From Lachnospiraceae bacterium (lineage in GTDB: Bacteria > Bacillota > Clostridia > Lachnospirales > Lachnospiraceae), in the NCBI GenBank assembly GCA_900755865.1, contig CAAEHZ010000166.1:1-5062 (forward strand): DNA of 5,062 nt, in the 5' to 3' direction. The position numbers and the translations under genes were made by a program. The notes beneath the pieces are model-generated. The model ran no database searches. It was not told the origin of the DNA and saw nothing but the letters and a program-made list of their open reading frames with translations. Below, one piece after another: positions 1 to 5,062 of the stretch (position 1 is the stretch's first letter; each line of letters starts with the position of its first letter).

Positions 1-663
1 AATGACGGAAGCAATACCACAACCTATGTGAACCCGGATGCTTCCAACAGTGAATCTACCCAGACAGAAACCTCTACGGATTATCTGCCAAATGAGTCCT
101 CTGAATACAAGATTACTCCGGCGGGGGGCATCAATTATACCAATTCTTCACTGGCGATTGCCATGATTTCCTATCGGGAATATCATCAGGAAACGGTAGA
201 AAGCCAGGGACTTTTACAGGGTACTACCTGGGAGGCGTTCAAGGAAGCAAACAGTGCGGATGTCAGACAGGAAGTGGATGAGGAATATTACCGGATGGCA
301 GCCATGGCAACGGGAATTTCCCAGAACAATATTTCCATTATTGCCTATGAATCACCGATTTTCTACGACAAGGAAGGCTTCAGCGTTACCGGAACGGATA
401 TTGTCAGCATCATAACCATTATTCTGATTCTGGCACTTCTGGGCTTTGTGGTAATCAGAAGCATGTGGAGCAGAAGGGCAAAGCAGGAAGAAGAGGAGCT
501 GTCTGTGGAAAATATGCTCCAGTCCACACCGGAGCCGGAGCTGGAGGATATCGACGTGGAAACGAAGTCCGAAACCAGAAAGGTTATCGAGAAGTTTGTG
601 GACGAGAATCCGGAGGCAGCGGCAAATCTGCTGCGTAACTGGCTGAATGATGACTGGAATTAA
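1..663 (+). CDS. fliF: Flagellar MS-ring protein FliF, C-terminal part (5' end outside window)
   Basis: FliF builds the MS ring, the membrane base on which rotor and export gate assemble. Reading frame 1 is open from base 1, so the first codons continue a gene that starts upstream; the GTG at 28 is an internal Val codon, not a start. The 220 visible residues are roughly the last 40% of a typical FliF of about 500-550 residues. Residues 1-36 are rich in Ser, Thr and Asn, matching the flexible extracytoplasmic loop of the beta-collar. Residues 37-128 carry the second half of the ring-building motif, including ITPAGGI and SLAIAMI (the usual P-x-G-x-I and SVAVVV strands). Residues 134-152 (nt 400-456) are the second membrane helix, followed by basic RSMWSRR. 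An acidic cytoplasmic linker leads to the FliG-binding tail at residues 191-220, with KVIEKFVDENPEAAANLLRN then WLNDDWN, the most diagnostic part. The stop is TAA at 661-663; fliG follows after 31 nt. Identity is very secure. Confidence 0.96.
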   Translation, partial: NDGSNTTTYVNPDASNSESTQTETSTDYLPNESSEYKITPAGGINYTNSSLAIAMISYREYHQETVESQGLLQGTTWEAFKEANSADVRQEVDEEYYRMAAMATGISQNNISIIAYESPIFYDKEGFSVTGTDIVSIITIILILALLGFVVIRSMWSRRAKQEEEELSVENMLQSTPEPELEDIDVETKSETRKVIEKFVDENPEAAANLLRNWLNDDWN

Positions 664-680
664 GGATACGAATAAATAAC

Positions 681-685
681 GGGAG
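681..685 (+). promoter_or_regulatory. Ribosome binding site of fliG (decides the start)
   Basis: GGGAG lies directly against an ATG at 686, which leaves no spacer, but 9 nt before the in-frame ATG at 695. Spacing therefore favours 695 as the true fliG start, removing three residues (MID) from the longest reading frame. Confidence 0.7.
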
Positions 686-694
686 ATGATAGAT

Positions 695-1717
695 ATGCCG
701 AAAGCAGGCGCAAAGGATGATGAGATTAAGGGAATACAGAAAGCGGCAATCCTTCTGATTGCGCTGGGACCGGAGCGCTCAGCGGGGATTTTCAAGCATC
801 TGAAGGAAGAGGAAATTGAAGAGCTGACGCTGGAAATCGCAAATACAAGAAGCGTTACTCCGCAGGTGAAGGAGGACGTTATCAACGAGTTTTATGAGGT
901 GTGTCTTGCACAGCAGTATATTGCAGAGGGCGGTATCAACTATGCCAAGGATTTGCTGGATAAGGCACTGGGCACGGACAAGGCAATGGAAGTTATCGGA
1001 AAGCTGACAGCATCCCTGCAGGTAAAGCCATTCGAGTTTGTCAGAAAGACAGATGCTTCCCAGTTAATCAACTTCATTCAGGACGAGCATCCTCAGACCA
1101 TTGCGTTGATTCTGTCTTATCTGTCACCGGGACAGGCAGCCATGATAATTTCCGCACTGCCGCCGGAAAGACAGGCGGATGTGGCAAGGCGTATTGCTGT
1201 TATGGACAGAACAAGTCCCGATGTCATCAAAGAGGTGGAAAAGGTGCTGGAATCCAAGCTGGCAAGTCTTGTCAATCAGGATTACACCATCATTGGCGGC
1301 GTAGACGCAGTGGTGGAGATTTTAAATACCGTGGACAGAGGGACAGAGCGTCATATTATGGAAACTCTGGAAATCGAAGAGCCGGAGCTGGCAGACGAAA
1401 TCAGAAAGAAGATGTTCGTATTCGAGGATATTCTGCTTTTGGACGACAGAGCAATCCAGCGTGTGCTGCGTGATGTGGATAACAACGATTTGGGTATTGC
1501 CCTGAAGGCGGCAAACGAGCAGGTACAGAATGCAATCTTCAACAACCTGTCCAAGCGTCTTGCTGTTATGATAAAGGAAGATATGGAATTTATGGGACCT
1601 GTGCGTATGAAGGACGTAGAGGAAGCACAGCAGAAGATTGTAAATATTATCAGAAAGCTGGAGGATTCCGGCGAAATTGTCATTTCCAGAGGCGGAGGTG
1701 ACGAAATCGTTGTTTAA
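695..1717 (+). CDS. fliG: Flagellar motor switch protein FliG
   Basis: FliG is the C-ring protein that binds the FliF tail, couples to FliM, and receives torque from the MotA stator. The product is 340 residues, the normal length. Residues 1-105 are the FliF-binding N-terminal domain, beginning with the typical GIQKAAILLIALGPE segment. Residues 110-195 are the middle domain with the EHPQT motif at 131-135 (nt 1085-1099), part of the FliM-binding surface. GGVDAVVEILN at 201-211 is the Gly-Gly hinge region. MFVFED at 240-245 is the MFXF flexible hinge. The charged torque helix follows: DDRAIQRVLRDVD at 250-262, then NDLGIALK. The start at 695 is chosen over the in-frame ATG at 686 because of the spacing to GGGAG (681-685). 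The gene ends with a Gly-rich tail (SRGGGDEIVV) whose codons also hold the fliH ribosome binding site and start. All key motifs are intact and nothing suggests divergence from a working switch protein. Confidence 0.97.
   Translation: MPKAGAKDDEIKGIQKAAILLIALGPERSAGIFKHLKEEEIEELTLEIANTRSVTPQVKEDVINEFYEVCLAQQYIAEGGINYAKDLLDKALGTDKAMEVIGKLTASLQVKPFEFVRKTDASQLINFIQDEHPQTIALILSYLSPGQAAMIISALPPERQADVARRIAVMDRTSPDVIKEVEKVLESKLASLVNQDYTIIGGVDAVVEILNTVDRGTERHIMETLEIEEPELADEIRKKMFVFEDILLLDDRAIQRVLRDVDNNDLGIALKAANEQVQNAIFNNLSKRLAVMIKEDMEFMGPVRMKDVEEAQQKIVNIIRKLEDSGEIVISRGGGDEIVV
1688..1701 (+). promoter_or_regulatory. Nested ribosome binding sites for fliH inside the end of fliG
   Basis: Two overlapping Shine-Dalgarno-like elements lie in the codons for the Arg-Gly-Gly-Gly tail of FliG. 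AGAGG (1688-1692) is 5 nt before the GTG at 1698. GGAGGTGA (1694-1701), a full match to the anti-Shine-Dalgarno core, overlaps that GTG but is 8 nt before an in-frame TTG at 1710. The two elements support different fliH starts. Both place the fliH start inside fliG, consistent with translational coupling. Confidence 0.6.
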
Positions 1718-2567
1718 GGGTCTTGTAATCAAACAGGCATATACGAATGTAGATACGGAAGACAAGCGGGTCATCAATACGAATGAATTGATGAAAAAGC
1801 GTATGGCAGCGCTGGAAGCCCAGATGCGCCAGTCCGGCACAGAGGGCTTTCAGGCAGGACTGGATGCAAAAACGGTGGGAAATCTGCTGGCAGACGGTGA
1901 AGAGGGAGCGGCATCAGGGAATGTGGTAAAGGCTTCCACGGAAAGCGCGGAAGAAATTTTACAGCAGGCAAAGAACGAAGCGGCAAGTATTCTGGAAAAA
2001 GCCCAGGCAGAAAGCGTTGCCATACTGGAACAGGCACAGGCGCAGGCAGAGCAGGAAAAGGGAAAGGTTTTCGAGGAAGCCAAAAAGCAGGGATATGCTG
2101 CCGGAAAACGGGATGCGGATGCTCAGGCAAAGGTGCTTGCAGAGGAATTTGAAGAGAAAAAGCGAAATATCCAGAATGTCTATGAAGAAAAAATGGATAA
2201 GATGGAACCGCAGCTTGTAGATACCATCACGGATATTTATGAGCATATTTTTCATGTGGAGCTTTCCAATTATAAGGACATTTTAGGATATCTGATTTCC
2301 TCTACCCTGCGCAAAATCGAAGGTGGACATGAATTTATCGTACATGTTTCCAAAGAGGATTACCCTTACGTCAGTATGCAGAAAAAGCAGATTATGGCAG
2401 GGACAGTCAGCGGAAACTGTAATGTGGATATTATTGAAGATATGACACTTGCCAAAAACGAATGTATGATAGAAACAGACAATGGTATTTTTGACTGCGG
2501 ACTGGGAACGGAGCTTTCGGAACTGAAACAGAAGCTGGTTCTTCTGTCCTGGTCAAAGGAGGAATAA
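1698..2567 (+). CDS. fliH: Flagellar assembly protein FliH (export ATPase stalk/regulator)
   Basis: FliH is a dimeric stalk protein that holds and restrains the FliI ATPase and tethers it to the C ring and export gate. From the GTG at 1698 the product is 289 residues, within the family range. Residues 82-128 are an Ala/Glu/Gln-rich stalk in which an I-L-x-x-A unit recurs at 87, 98 and 109 and as VFEEA at 124, spacings of 11, 11 and 15. GYAAGK at 132-137 is the GxxxG-type region common in FliH. Residues 165-289 are the FliI-binding domain related to the V-ATPase E and F-ATPase delta subunits, with the conserved block NECMIETDNGIFDCGLGTEL at 254-273 followed by SELKQKL. The start is uncertain: GTG 1698 gives MTKSLFKG, resembling the MKSLS-type start I recall from clostridial FliH proteins. 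TTG 1710 has the better-spaced ribosome binding site. TTG 1677 lacks support. The gene overlaps fliG by 20 nt and ends 3 nt before fliI. Identity is firm; the start is about 55% sure. Confidence 0.92.
   Translation: MTKSLFKGLVIKQAYTNVDTEDKRVINTNELMKKRMAALEAQMRQSGTEGFQAGLDAKTVGNLLADGEEGAASGNVVKASTESAEEILQQAKNEAASILEKAQAESVAILEQAQAQAEQEKGKVFEEAKKQGYAAGKRDADAQAKVLAEEFEEKKRNIQNVYEEKMDKMEPQLVDTITDIYEHIFHVELSNYKDILGYLISSTLRKIEGGHEFIVHVSKEDYPYVSMQKKQIMAGTVSGNCNVDIIEDMTLAKNECMIETDNGIFDCGLGTELSELKQKLVLLSWSKEE
2555..2562 (+). promoter_or_regulatory. Ribosome binding site of fliI (favours a TTG start)
   Basis: AAAGGAGG lies within the last codons of fliH, 8 nt before TTG 2571 and 14 nt before the in-frame ATG at 2577. 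The spacing favours the TTG, giving a product that begins MQMPFLDLEKY. The two options differ by only two residues. Confidence 0.7.
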
Positions 2568-2570
2568 AGT

Positions 2571-3887
2571 TTGCAGATGCCTTTTCTGGATTTGGAAAAA
2601 TATAAAAGGGTGCCGGAGCAGACTTTCTTTAAGCGGCTCGGCAAAGTAGTCAATGTAGTGGGCTTAACCATTGAATCTTCCGGCCCGGATGCAAAGCTGG
2701 GGGATTTATGCCAGATTCTGCCAAACGGAGAAAAAACGCAGAAAGCGGTTATGGCGGAGGTTGTAGGCTTTAAGGATAAAAAGACACTGCTGATGCCCTA
2801 TGATTCCGTGGACGGAATCGGGCTGGGCTGTATGGTGGAAAATACAGGCTACCCCTTAAGGGTAGTTGCGGGAGAAAAACTTCTGGGAAAGACCCTGGAC
2901 GGGCTGGGCAGACCTCTGGATGGTGAAGTCATAGAGGGAACCCCTTATCCGGTGGAGGCGGCGGCACCCGACCCCATGACAAGAAAAATTATTGATACGG
3001 TGCTTCCTCTTGGTGTAAAGGCAGTGGACGGTCTGATTACGGTAGGAAAGGGACAGCGTATCGGTATCTTCGCCGGTTCCGGCGTGGGAAAATCCACCCT
3101 GATGGGTATGTTCGCCAGAAATACAAAGGCGGATATCAATGTAATTGCCCTTATCGGAGAGCGTGGCCGTGAGGTGCGGGAATTTATTGAAAGAGATTTG
3201 GGTGAAGAGGGTATGAAGCGCTCAGTGGTTGTGGTTGCAACCTCTGACAGACCGGCGCTGGAGAGAAATAAAGCGGCAAAGACAGCCACGGCAATTGCGG
3301 AATATTTCCGGGACAAGGGAAAGGATGTCCTTTTGATGATGGATTCCCTGACCCGTTTTTCCATGGCACAGCGGGAAATCGGACTGGCAAGCGGAGAACC
3401 TCCTGTAAGCCGGGGATATCCCCCCAGTGTTTACTCGGAGATGCCGAAGCTTTTAGAGCGTGCAGGATGTGCGGAAAAAGGCTCTATTACAGGGCTTTAT
3501 ACTGTCCTGGTAGACGGGGATGATTTCAACGAGCCCATAACGGATACGGCGAGAAGTATTCTGGATGGGCATATTATGCTGGACAGAAAGCTGGGGCATA
3601 AAAATCATTATCCGGCGATTGATATTTTACAGAGCATTTCCCGATGCATGAGCCAGATTGCCACCAGAGAGCATAAGCAGGCGGCTGGAAAATTAAAGAC
3701 GGTTCTTGCCACCTATCAGGAGGCAGAGGACTTAATCAATATCGGAGCATATAAGAGCGGCAGTAATCCATCCATTGATTATGCTATCAGCAAAATTGAT
3801 GCGGTGAATCAGTTTTTGTGTCAGGATGTGGATGAAAAGTTTGATTTTGAAACAACGGTACAGATGCTGGAGGGATTATTTACCTAG
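2571..3887 (+). CDS. fliI: Flagellum-specific export ATPase FliI
   Basis: FliI is the cytoplasmic ATPase of the flagellar type III export apparatus; with FliH and FliJ it energises and orders delivery of rod, hook and filament subunits. The product is 438 residues, normal for the family. Residues 1-95 form the N-terminal beta-barrel. The Walker A loop GSGVGKST is at 169-176 (Lys174), preceded by IGIFA. GERGREV at 196-202 carries the catalytic Glu197. Walker B is DVLLMMD at 252-258, followed by SLTRFSMAQREIGLASGEPP. The F/V-ATPase family signature PPSVYSEMPKLLERAG is at 284-299. SISR at 355-358 supplies the arginine finger. The C-terminal helical domain contains the YQEAEDLINIGAY segment (382-394), typical of flagellar and type III secretion ATPases. 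Flagellar context and the FliH/FliJ neighbours separate it from virulence-type ATPases and from the ATP synthase beta subunit. The TTG start at 2571 is chosen from ribosome binding site spacing. No catalytic residue is missing. Confidence 0.97.
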   Translation: MQMPFLDLEKYKRVPEQTFFKRLGKVVNVVGLTIESSGPDAKLGDLCQILPNGEKTQKAVMAEVVGFKDKKTLLMPYDSVDGIGLGCMVENTGYPLRVVAGEKLLGKTLDGLGRPLDGEVIEGTPYPVEAAAPDPMTRKIIDTVLPLGVKAVDGLITVGKGQRIGIFAGSGVGKSTLMGMFARNTKADINVIALIGERGREVREFIERDLGEEGMKRSVVVVATSDRPALERNKAAKTATAIAEYFRDKGKDVLLMMDSLTRFSMAQREIGLASGEPPVSRGYPPSVYSEMPKLLERAGCAEKGSITGLYTVLVDGDDFNEPITDTARSILDGHIMLDRKLGHKNHYPAIDILQSISRCMSQIATREHKQAAGKLKTVLATYQEAEDLINIGAYKSGSNPSIDYAISKIDAVNQFLCQDVDEKFDFETTVQMLEGLFT

Positions 3888-3891
3888 CCGG

Positions 3892-3898
3892 TAAGGAG
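3892..3898 (+). promoter_or_regulatory. Ribosome binding site of fliJ
   Basis: TAAGGAG sits in the 19-nt gap after the fliI stop, 8 nt before ATG 3907. It is well placed and supports that start; it is the only strong ribosome binding site in the window that lies wholly outside coding sequence apart from that of fliG. Confidence 0.7.
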
Positions 3899-3906
3899 AA
3901 AAAAGC

Positions 3907-4425
3907 ATGGCGAGATTCCGGTATTCCATGCAGAGTATTCTGAATATCAAGCTGAAAATGGAAACCCAGGCGAAACAGGCTTTTTCTTCGGCAAAGGCAC
4001 GTCTGGATACAGAGGAAGAAAAGCTGGAGGCTTTGAAAGAGCGGAAAATACAGTATCAGGAGAGGGCAACAGAGCTTCTTTCCGGGGTATTGAATTTCCG
4101 GGACATAGAGGAGAACAAGACAGCAATTCTCTGTATGGAGGATTTGATTCAGAATCAGAAAAAGCGTGTGGATGAGGCGAACCGGGAGCTGGAAAAGGCG
4201 CGGAAGGAACTGACGGAGGTCATGATTGAAAGAAAAACCCATGAATCTCTGCGGGATAAGGCGTTTGAGCAGTTTCTGGAAGAGGAAAAGAAGAATGAGG
4301 GCAAGGAAGTAGACGAGCTTACCAGCTATACCTACGGACAGCGTACCAGAAAAAAGGAAAACCGGGCACAGGAAGAAGAGGAGAAATATGGCAAAGCAAC
4401 AGACGCCGGAGACAGTATCCGCTGA
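3907..4425 (+). CDS. fliJ: Flagellar export protein FliJ
   Basis: FliJ is a small antiparallel coiled-coil protein that inserts into the FliI hexamer like the gamma subunit of F1-ATPase, connects it to the gate protein FlhA, and helps recycle export chaperones. The product is 172 residues, against about 145-150 for most FliJ proteins. The start MARFRYSMQSILNIKLKMET is typical: FliJ proteins begin with an F-x-Y/F-x-L-x-x-V/I-L-x-[IL]-[KR] pattern. Residues 8-60 and 70-130 are two heptad-like, charge-rich helices, with no membrane segment or signal peptide. EGKEVDELTSYTYG at 131-144 looks like the usual end of clostridial FliJ proteins. About 28 further residues, Lys/Arg/Glu-rich, follow to the TGA at 4423-4425. 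The last twelve (161-172) share bases with the next gene in another frame, so the tail may be a late extension. Sequence identity in this family is low, so the call rests on the N-terminus, size, coiled-coil character and position directly after fliI. Confidence 0.93.
   Translation: MARFRYSMQSILNIKLKMETQAKQAFSSAKARLDTEEEKLEALKERKIQYQERATELLSGVLNFRDIEENKTAILCMEDLIQNQKKRVDEANRELEKARKELTEVMIERKTHESLRDKAFEQFLEEEKKNEGKEVDELTSYTYGQRTRKKENRAQEEEEKYGKATDAGDSIR
4378..4383 (+). promoter_or_regulatory. Ribosome binding site of the motE/ylxF-like gene, inside fliJ
   Basis: GAGGAG within the Glu codons of the fliJ tail lies 4 nt before ATG 4388, somewhat closer than ideal. No better start codon exists in this frame just upstream. 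The site supports initiation within fliJ and coupling of the two genes. Confidence 0.55.
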
Positions 4426-5062
4426 AGAAGAAAAGAAAAAAATAGAGGAAGAAAAAAAGAAGCTTAAAAAGGAGCAGAAGGAGCAGCACAGGGAAGCAAA
4501 GCGCCGGGCAAAGGAAATTGCAAAGCAGGAGGAAGCCCTTGGGGAAGAGGACGGAAACGGAATTGTTACCTTTGGAGCAACGATTCTGATTGTCCTTTTG
4601 TGGATTGCGGTTATCTGTGTCATCGTAAAGCTGGATATCGGCGGCTTCGGAAGCTCTGTCCTGACCCCTGTTTTAAAGGATGTGCCTGTGATAAATAAAA
4701 TTCTGCCGGGAACCTCCCTGACGGAAACAACAGACGGAGAGGAATATGGCGGATACACCAGCCTGAAGGATGCGGTTGCCTATATCAGGCAGCTGGAGCT
4801 GGAACTGGAACGGGTGCAGACCGCTTCCGCGGCGAAGGATGAAACCATAGATTCCCTGAATGCAGAGGTTGCCCGCTTAAAGCAGTTTGAGGACAAGCAG
4901 GTGGATTTCCAGAGAATCCAGAAGGAATTTTACGACGAGGTTATTTATTCGGACAAGGGCCCCGGCGCGGAGGAATACAGAAAGTGGTATGAGGAAATGG
5001 ACCCTACCACGGCAGAATATCTCTATAAGCAGGTGGTAACACAGCTTGAGGAAAGTCAGGAA
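4388..5062 (+). CDS. MotE/YlxF/FlbB-type flagellar membrane protein with coiled coil and MgtE_N-like domain (3' end outside window)
   Basis: The frame is open from ATG 4388 to the last base: 225 residues, no stop. Residues 12-50 are an extremely charged Lys/Glu/Arg stretch with no hydrophobic core. Residues 59-81 (nt 4562-4630) form one strong membrane helix (IVTFGATILIVLLWIAVICV then IV), with the basic stretch before it suggesting cytoplasmic N, outside C. Residues 125-180 are a probable coiled coil (LKDAVAYIRQLELELERVQ, SLNAEVARLKQFEDKQ). From 197, EYRKWYEEMDPTTAEYLYKQ resembles the opening of the MgtE intracellular-N-like domain found in MotE, YlxF and FlbB, where Met-Asp-Pro then Ala-x-x-Tyr is usual. 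Those proteins are flagellar; MotE and FlbB act on stator components, so a role in stator assembly or stability is likely but inferred. The position right after fliJ matches ylxF of Bacillus subtilis. The gene overlaps fliJ by 38 nt. It is not a magnesium transporter: MgtE lacks this N-terminal membrane helix. The family call is fairly secure, the exact function not. Confidence 0.82.
   Translation, partial: MAKQQTPETVSAEEEKKKIEEEKKKLKKEQKEQHREAKRRAKEIAKQEEALGEEDGNGIVTFGATILIVLLWIAVICVIVKLDIGGFGSSVLTPVLKDVPVINKILPGTSLTETTDGEEYGGYTSLKDAVAYIRQLELELERVQTASAAKDETIDSLNAEVARLKQFEDKQVDFQRIQKEFYDEVIYSDKGPGAEEYRKWYEEMDPTTAEYLYKQVVTQLEESQE

Larger units (their letters stand above)
1..5062 (+). other. 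Internal segment of a polycistronic flagellar operon
   Basis: All six genes point the same way. The junctions are 31 nt (fliF-fliG), 20 nt overlap (fliG-fliH), 3 nt (fliH-fliI), 19 nt (fliI-fliJ) and 38 nt overlap (fliJ-motE-like). None of the gaps has room for a promoter, and none holds a GC-rich hairpin with a T tract. One transcript entering from upstream of fliF and leaving past the right edge is the simplest reading. Confidence 0.85.

Noticed and set aside
28..663. A separate gene starting at GTG 28
   Set aside because: The frame is open back to base 1 and the product is plainly the C-terminal part of FliF, so GTG 28 is an internal Val codon.
664..694. Promoter between fliF and fliG
   Set aside because: The 31-nt gap is AT-rich but too short for -35 and -10 elements plus a leader, and no such pair is visible.
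352..885. Minus-strand open frame across the fliF/fliG junction
   Set aside because: It is antisense to two conserved genes, Ser/Leu/Cys-rich, and without a recognisable domain; a shadow frame.
1322..1840. Minus-strand open frame opposite fliG/fliH
   Set aside because: It is antisense to the conserved C-terminal domain of FliG and crosses the gene junction; no domain or ribosome binding site stands out.
2017..2220. Small plus-strand frame inside fliH (67 codons, Arg/Lys-rich)
   Set aside because: It is an out-of-frame reading of the FliH coiled coil; the Arg-rich content comes from shifted GAA/AAG-type codons and no ribosome binding site supports it.
2945..3364. Minus-strand open frame opposite the FliI catalytic core
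   Set aside because: It mirrors the Walker A to Walker B region of FliI, where strong codon bias suppresses antisense stops; no independent support.
3881..3893. TACC...GGTA inverted repeat around the fliI stop as a terminator or regulatory hairpin
   Set aside because: The stem is only 4 bp with a 5-nt loop and no T tract follows; too weak to act as a terminator, and fliJ needs read-through.
3880..4758. Long open frame on the minus strand, 292 codons
   Set aside because: It lies opposite fliJ and the start of the MotE-like gene. Lys/Glu codons read backwards give Phe/Ser/Leu-rich frames with few stops. The product is Phe/Ser/Leu low-complexity with no recognisable domain, and two well-supported genes occupy the other strand.
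4388..5062. Magnesium transporter MgtE
   Set aside because: The MgtE_N-like domain sits after a single N-terminal membrane helix and a coiled coil, and the gene is embedded in a flagellar operon; that arrangement fits MotE/YlxF/FlbB, not the transporter.

Overview
The window is an internal slice of a flagellar basal-body and export operon, entirely on the + strand and almost fully coding. The order is fliF (3' end only), fliG, fliH, fliI, fliJ, then a membrane protein of the MotE/YlxF/FlbB type that runs off the right edge. This order (fliF-G-H-I-J-ylxF) is that of the fla/che-type operon of Firmicutes such as Bacillus subtilis. The protein style suggests an anaerobic clostridial host, most likely Lachnospiraceae: Lys/Glu-rich proteins, AGA and GGA codon preference, strong GGAGG-type ribosome binding sites, and the FliF and FliJ C-termini. 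The genus cannot be named from this segment.

Layout: 1-663 is the last 220 codons of fliF (second half of the third ring-building motif, second membrane helix, cytoplasmic FliG-binding tail). 695-1717 is fliG, complete, with the EHPQT and MFVF signatures. 1698-2567 is fliH, overlapping fliG by 20 nt and carrying an 11-residue periodic stalk. 2571-3887 is fliI, the export ATPase, with an intact catalytic set. 3907-4425 is fliJ. 4388 to the end is the motE/ylxF-like gene, overlapping fliJ by 38 nt; its first 225 codons are present. No stretch longer than 31 nt lacks a gene, and I see no promoter, terminator, RNA gene, mobile element, CRISPR array or gene on the minus strand.

Functionally, FliF forms the MS ring in the membrane and FliG sits on its cytoplasmic tail as the rotor face of the C ring. 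FliH, FliI and FliJ form the ATPase complex of the flagellar type III export apparatus, structurally parallel to the peripheral stalk, catalytic subunits and central stalk of F/V-type ATPases. The MotE/YlxF-like protein probably acts on the stator side, by family analogy. The genes are tightly spaced or overlapping, which fits one polycistronic message with translational coupling.

This is a well-known system and I do not see an undescribed one. The points worth a second look are local: the fliJ tail that shares bases with the next gene, the unusually long charged cytoplasmic N-terminus of the MotE-like protein, the hendecad repeat in FliH, and the ambiguous start of fliH.
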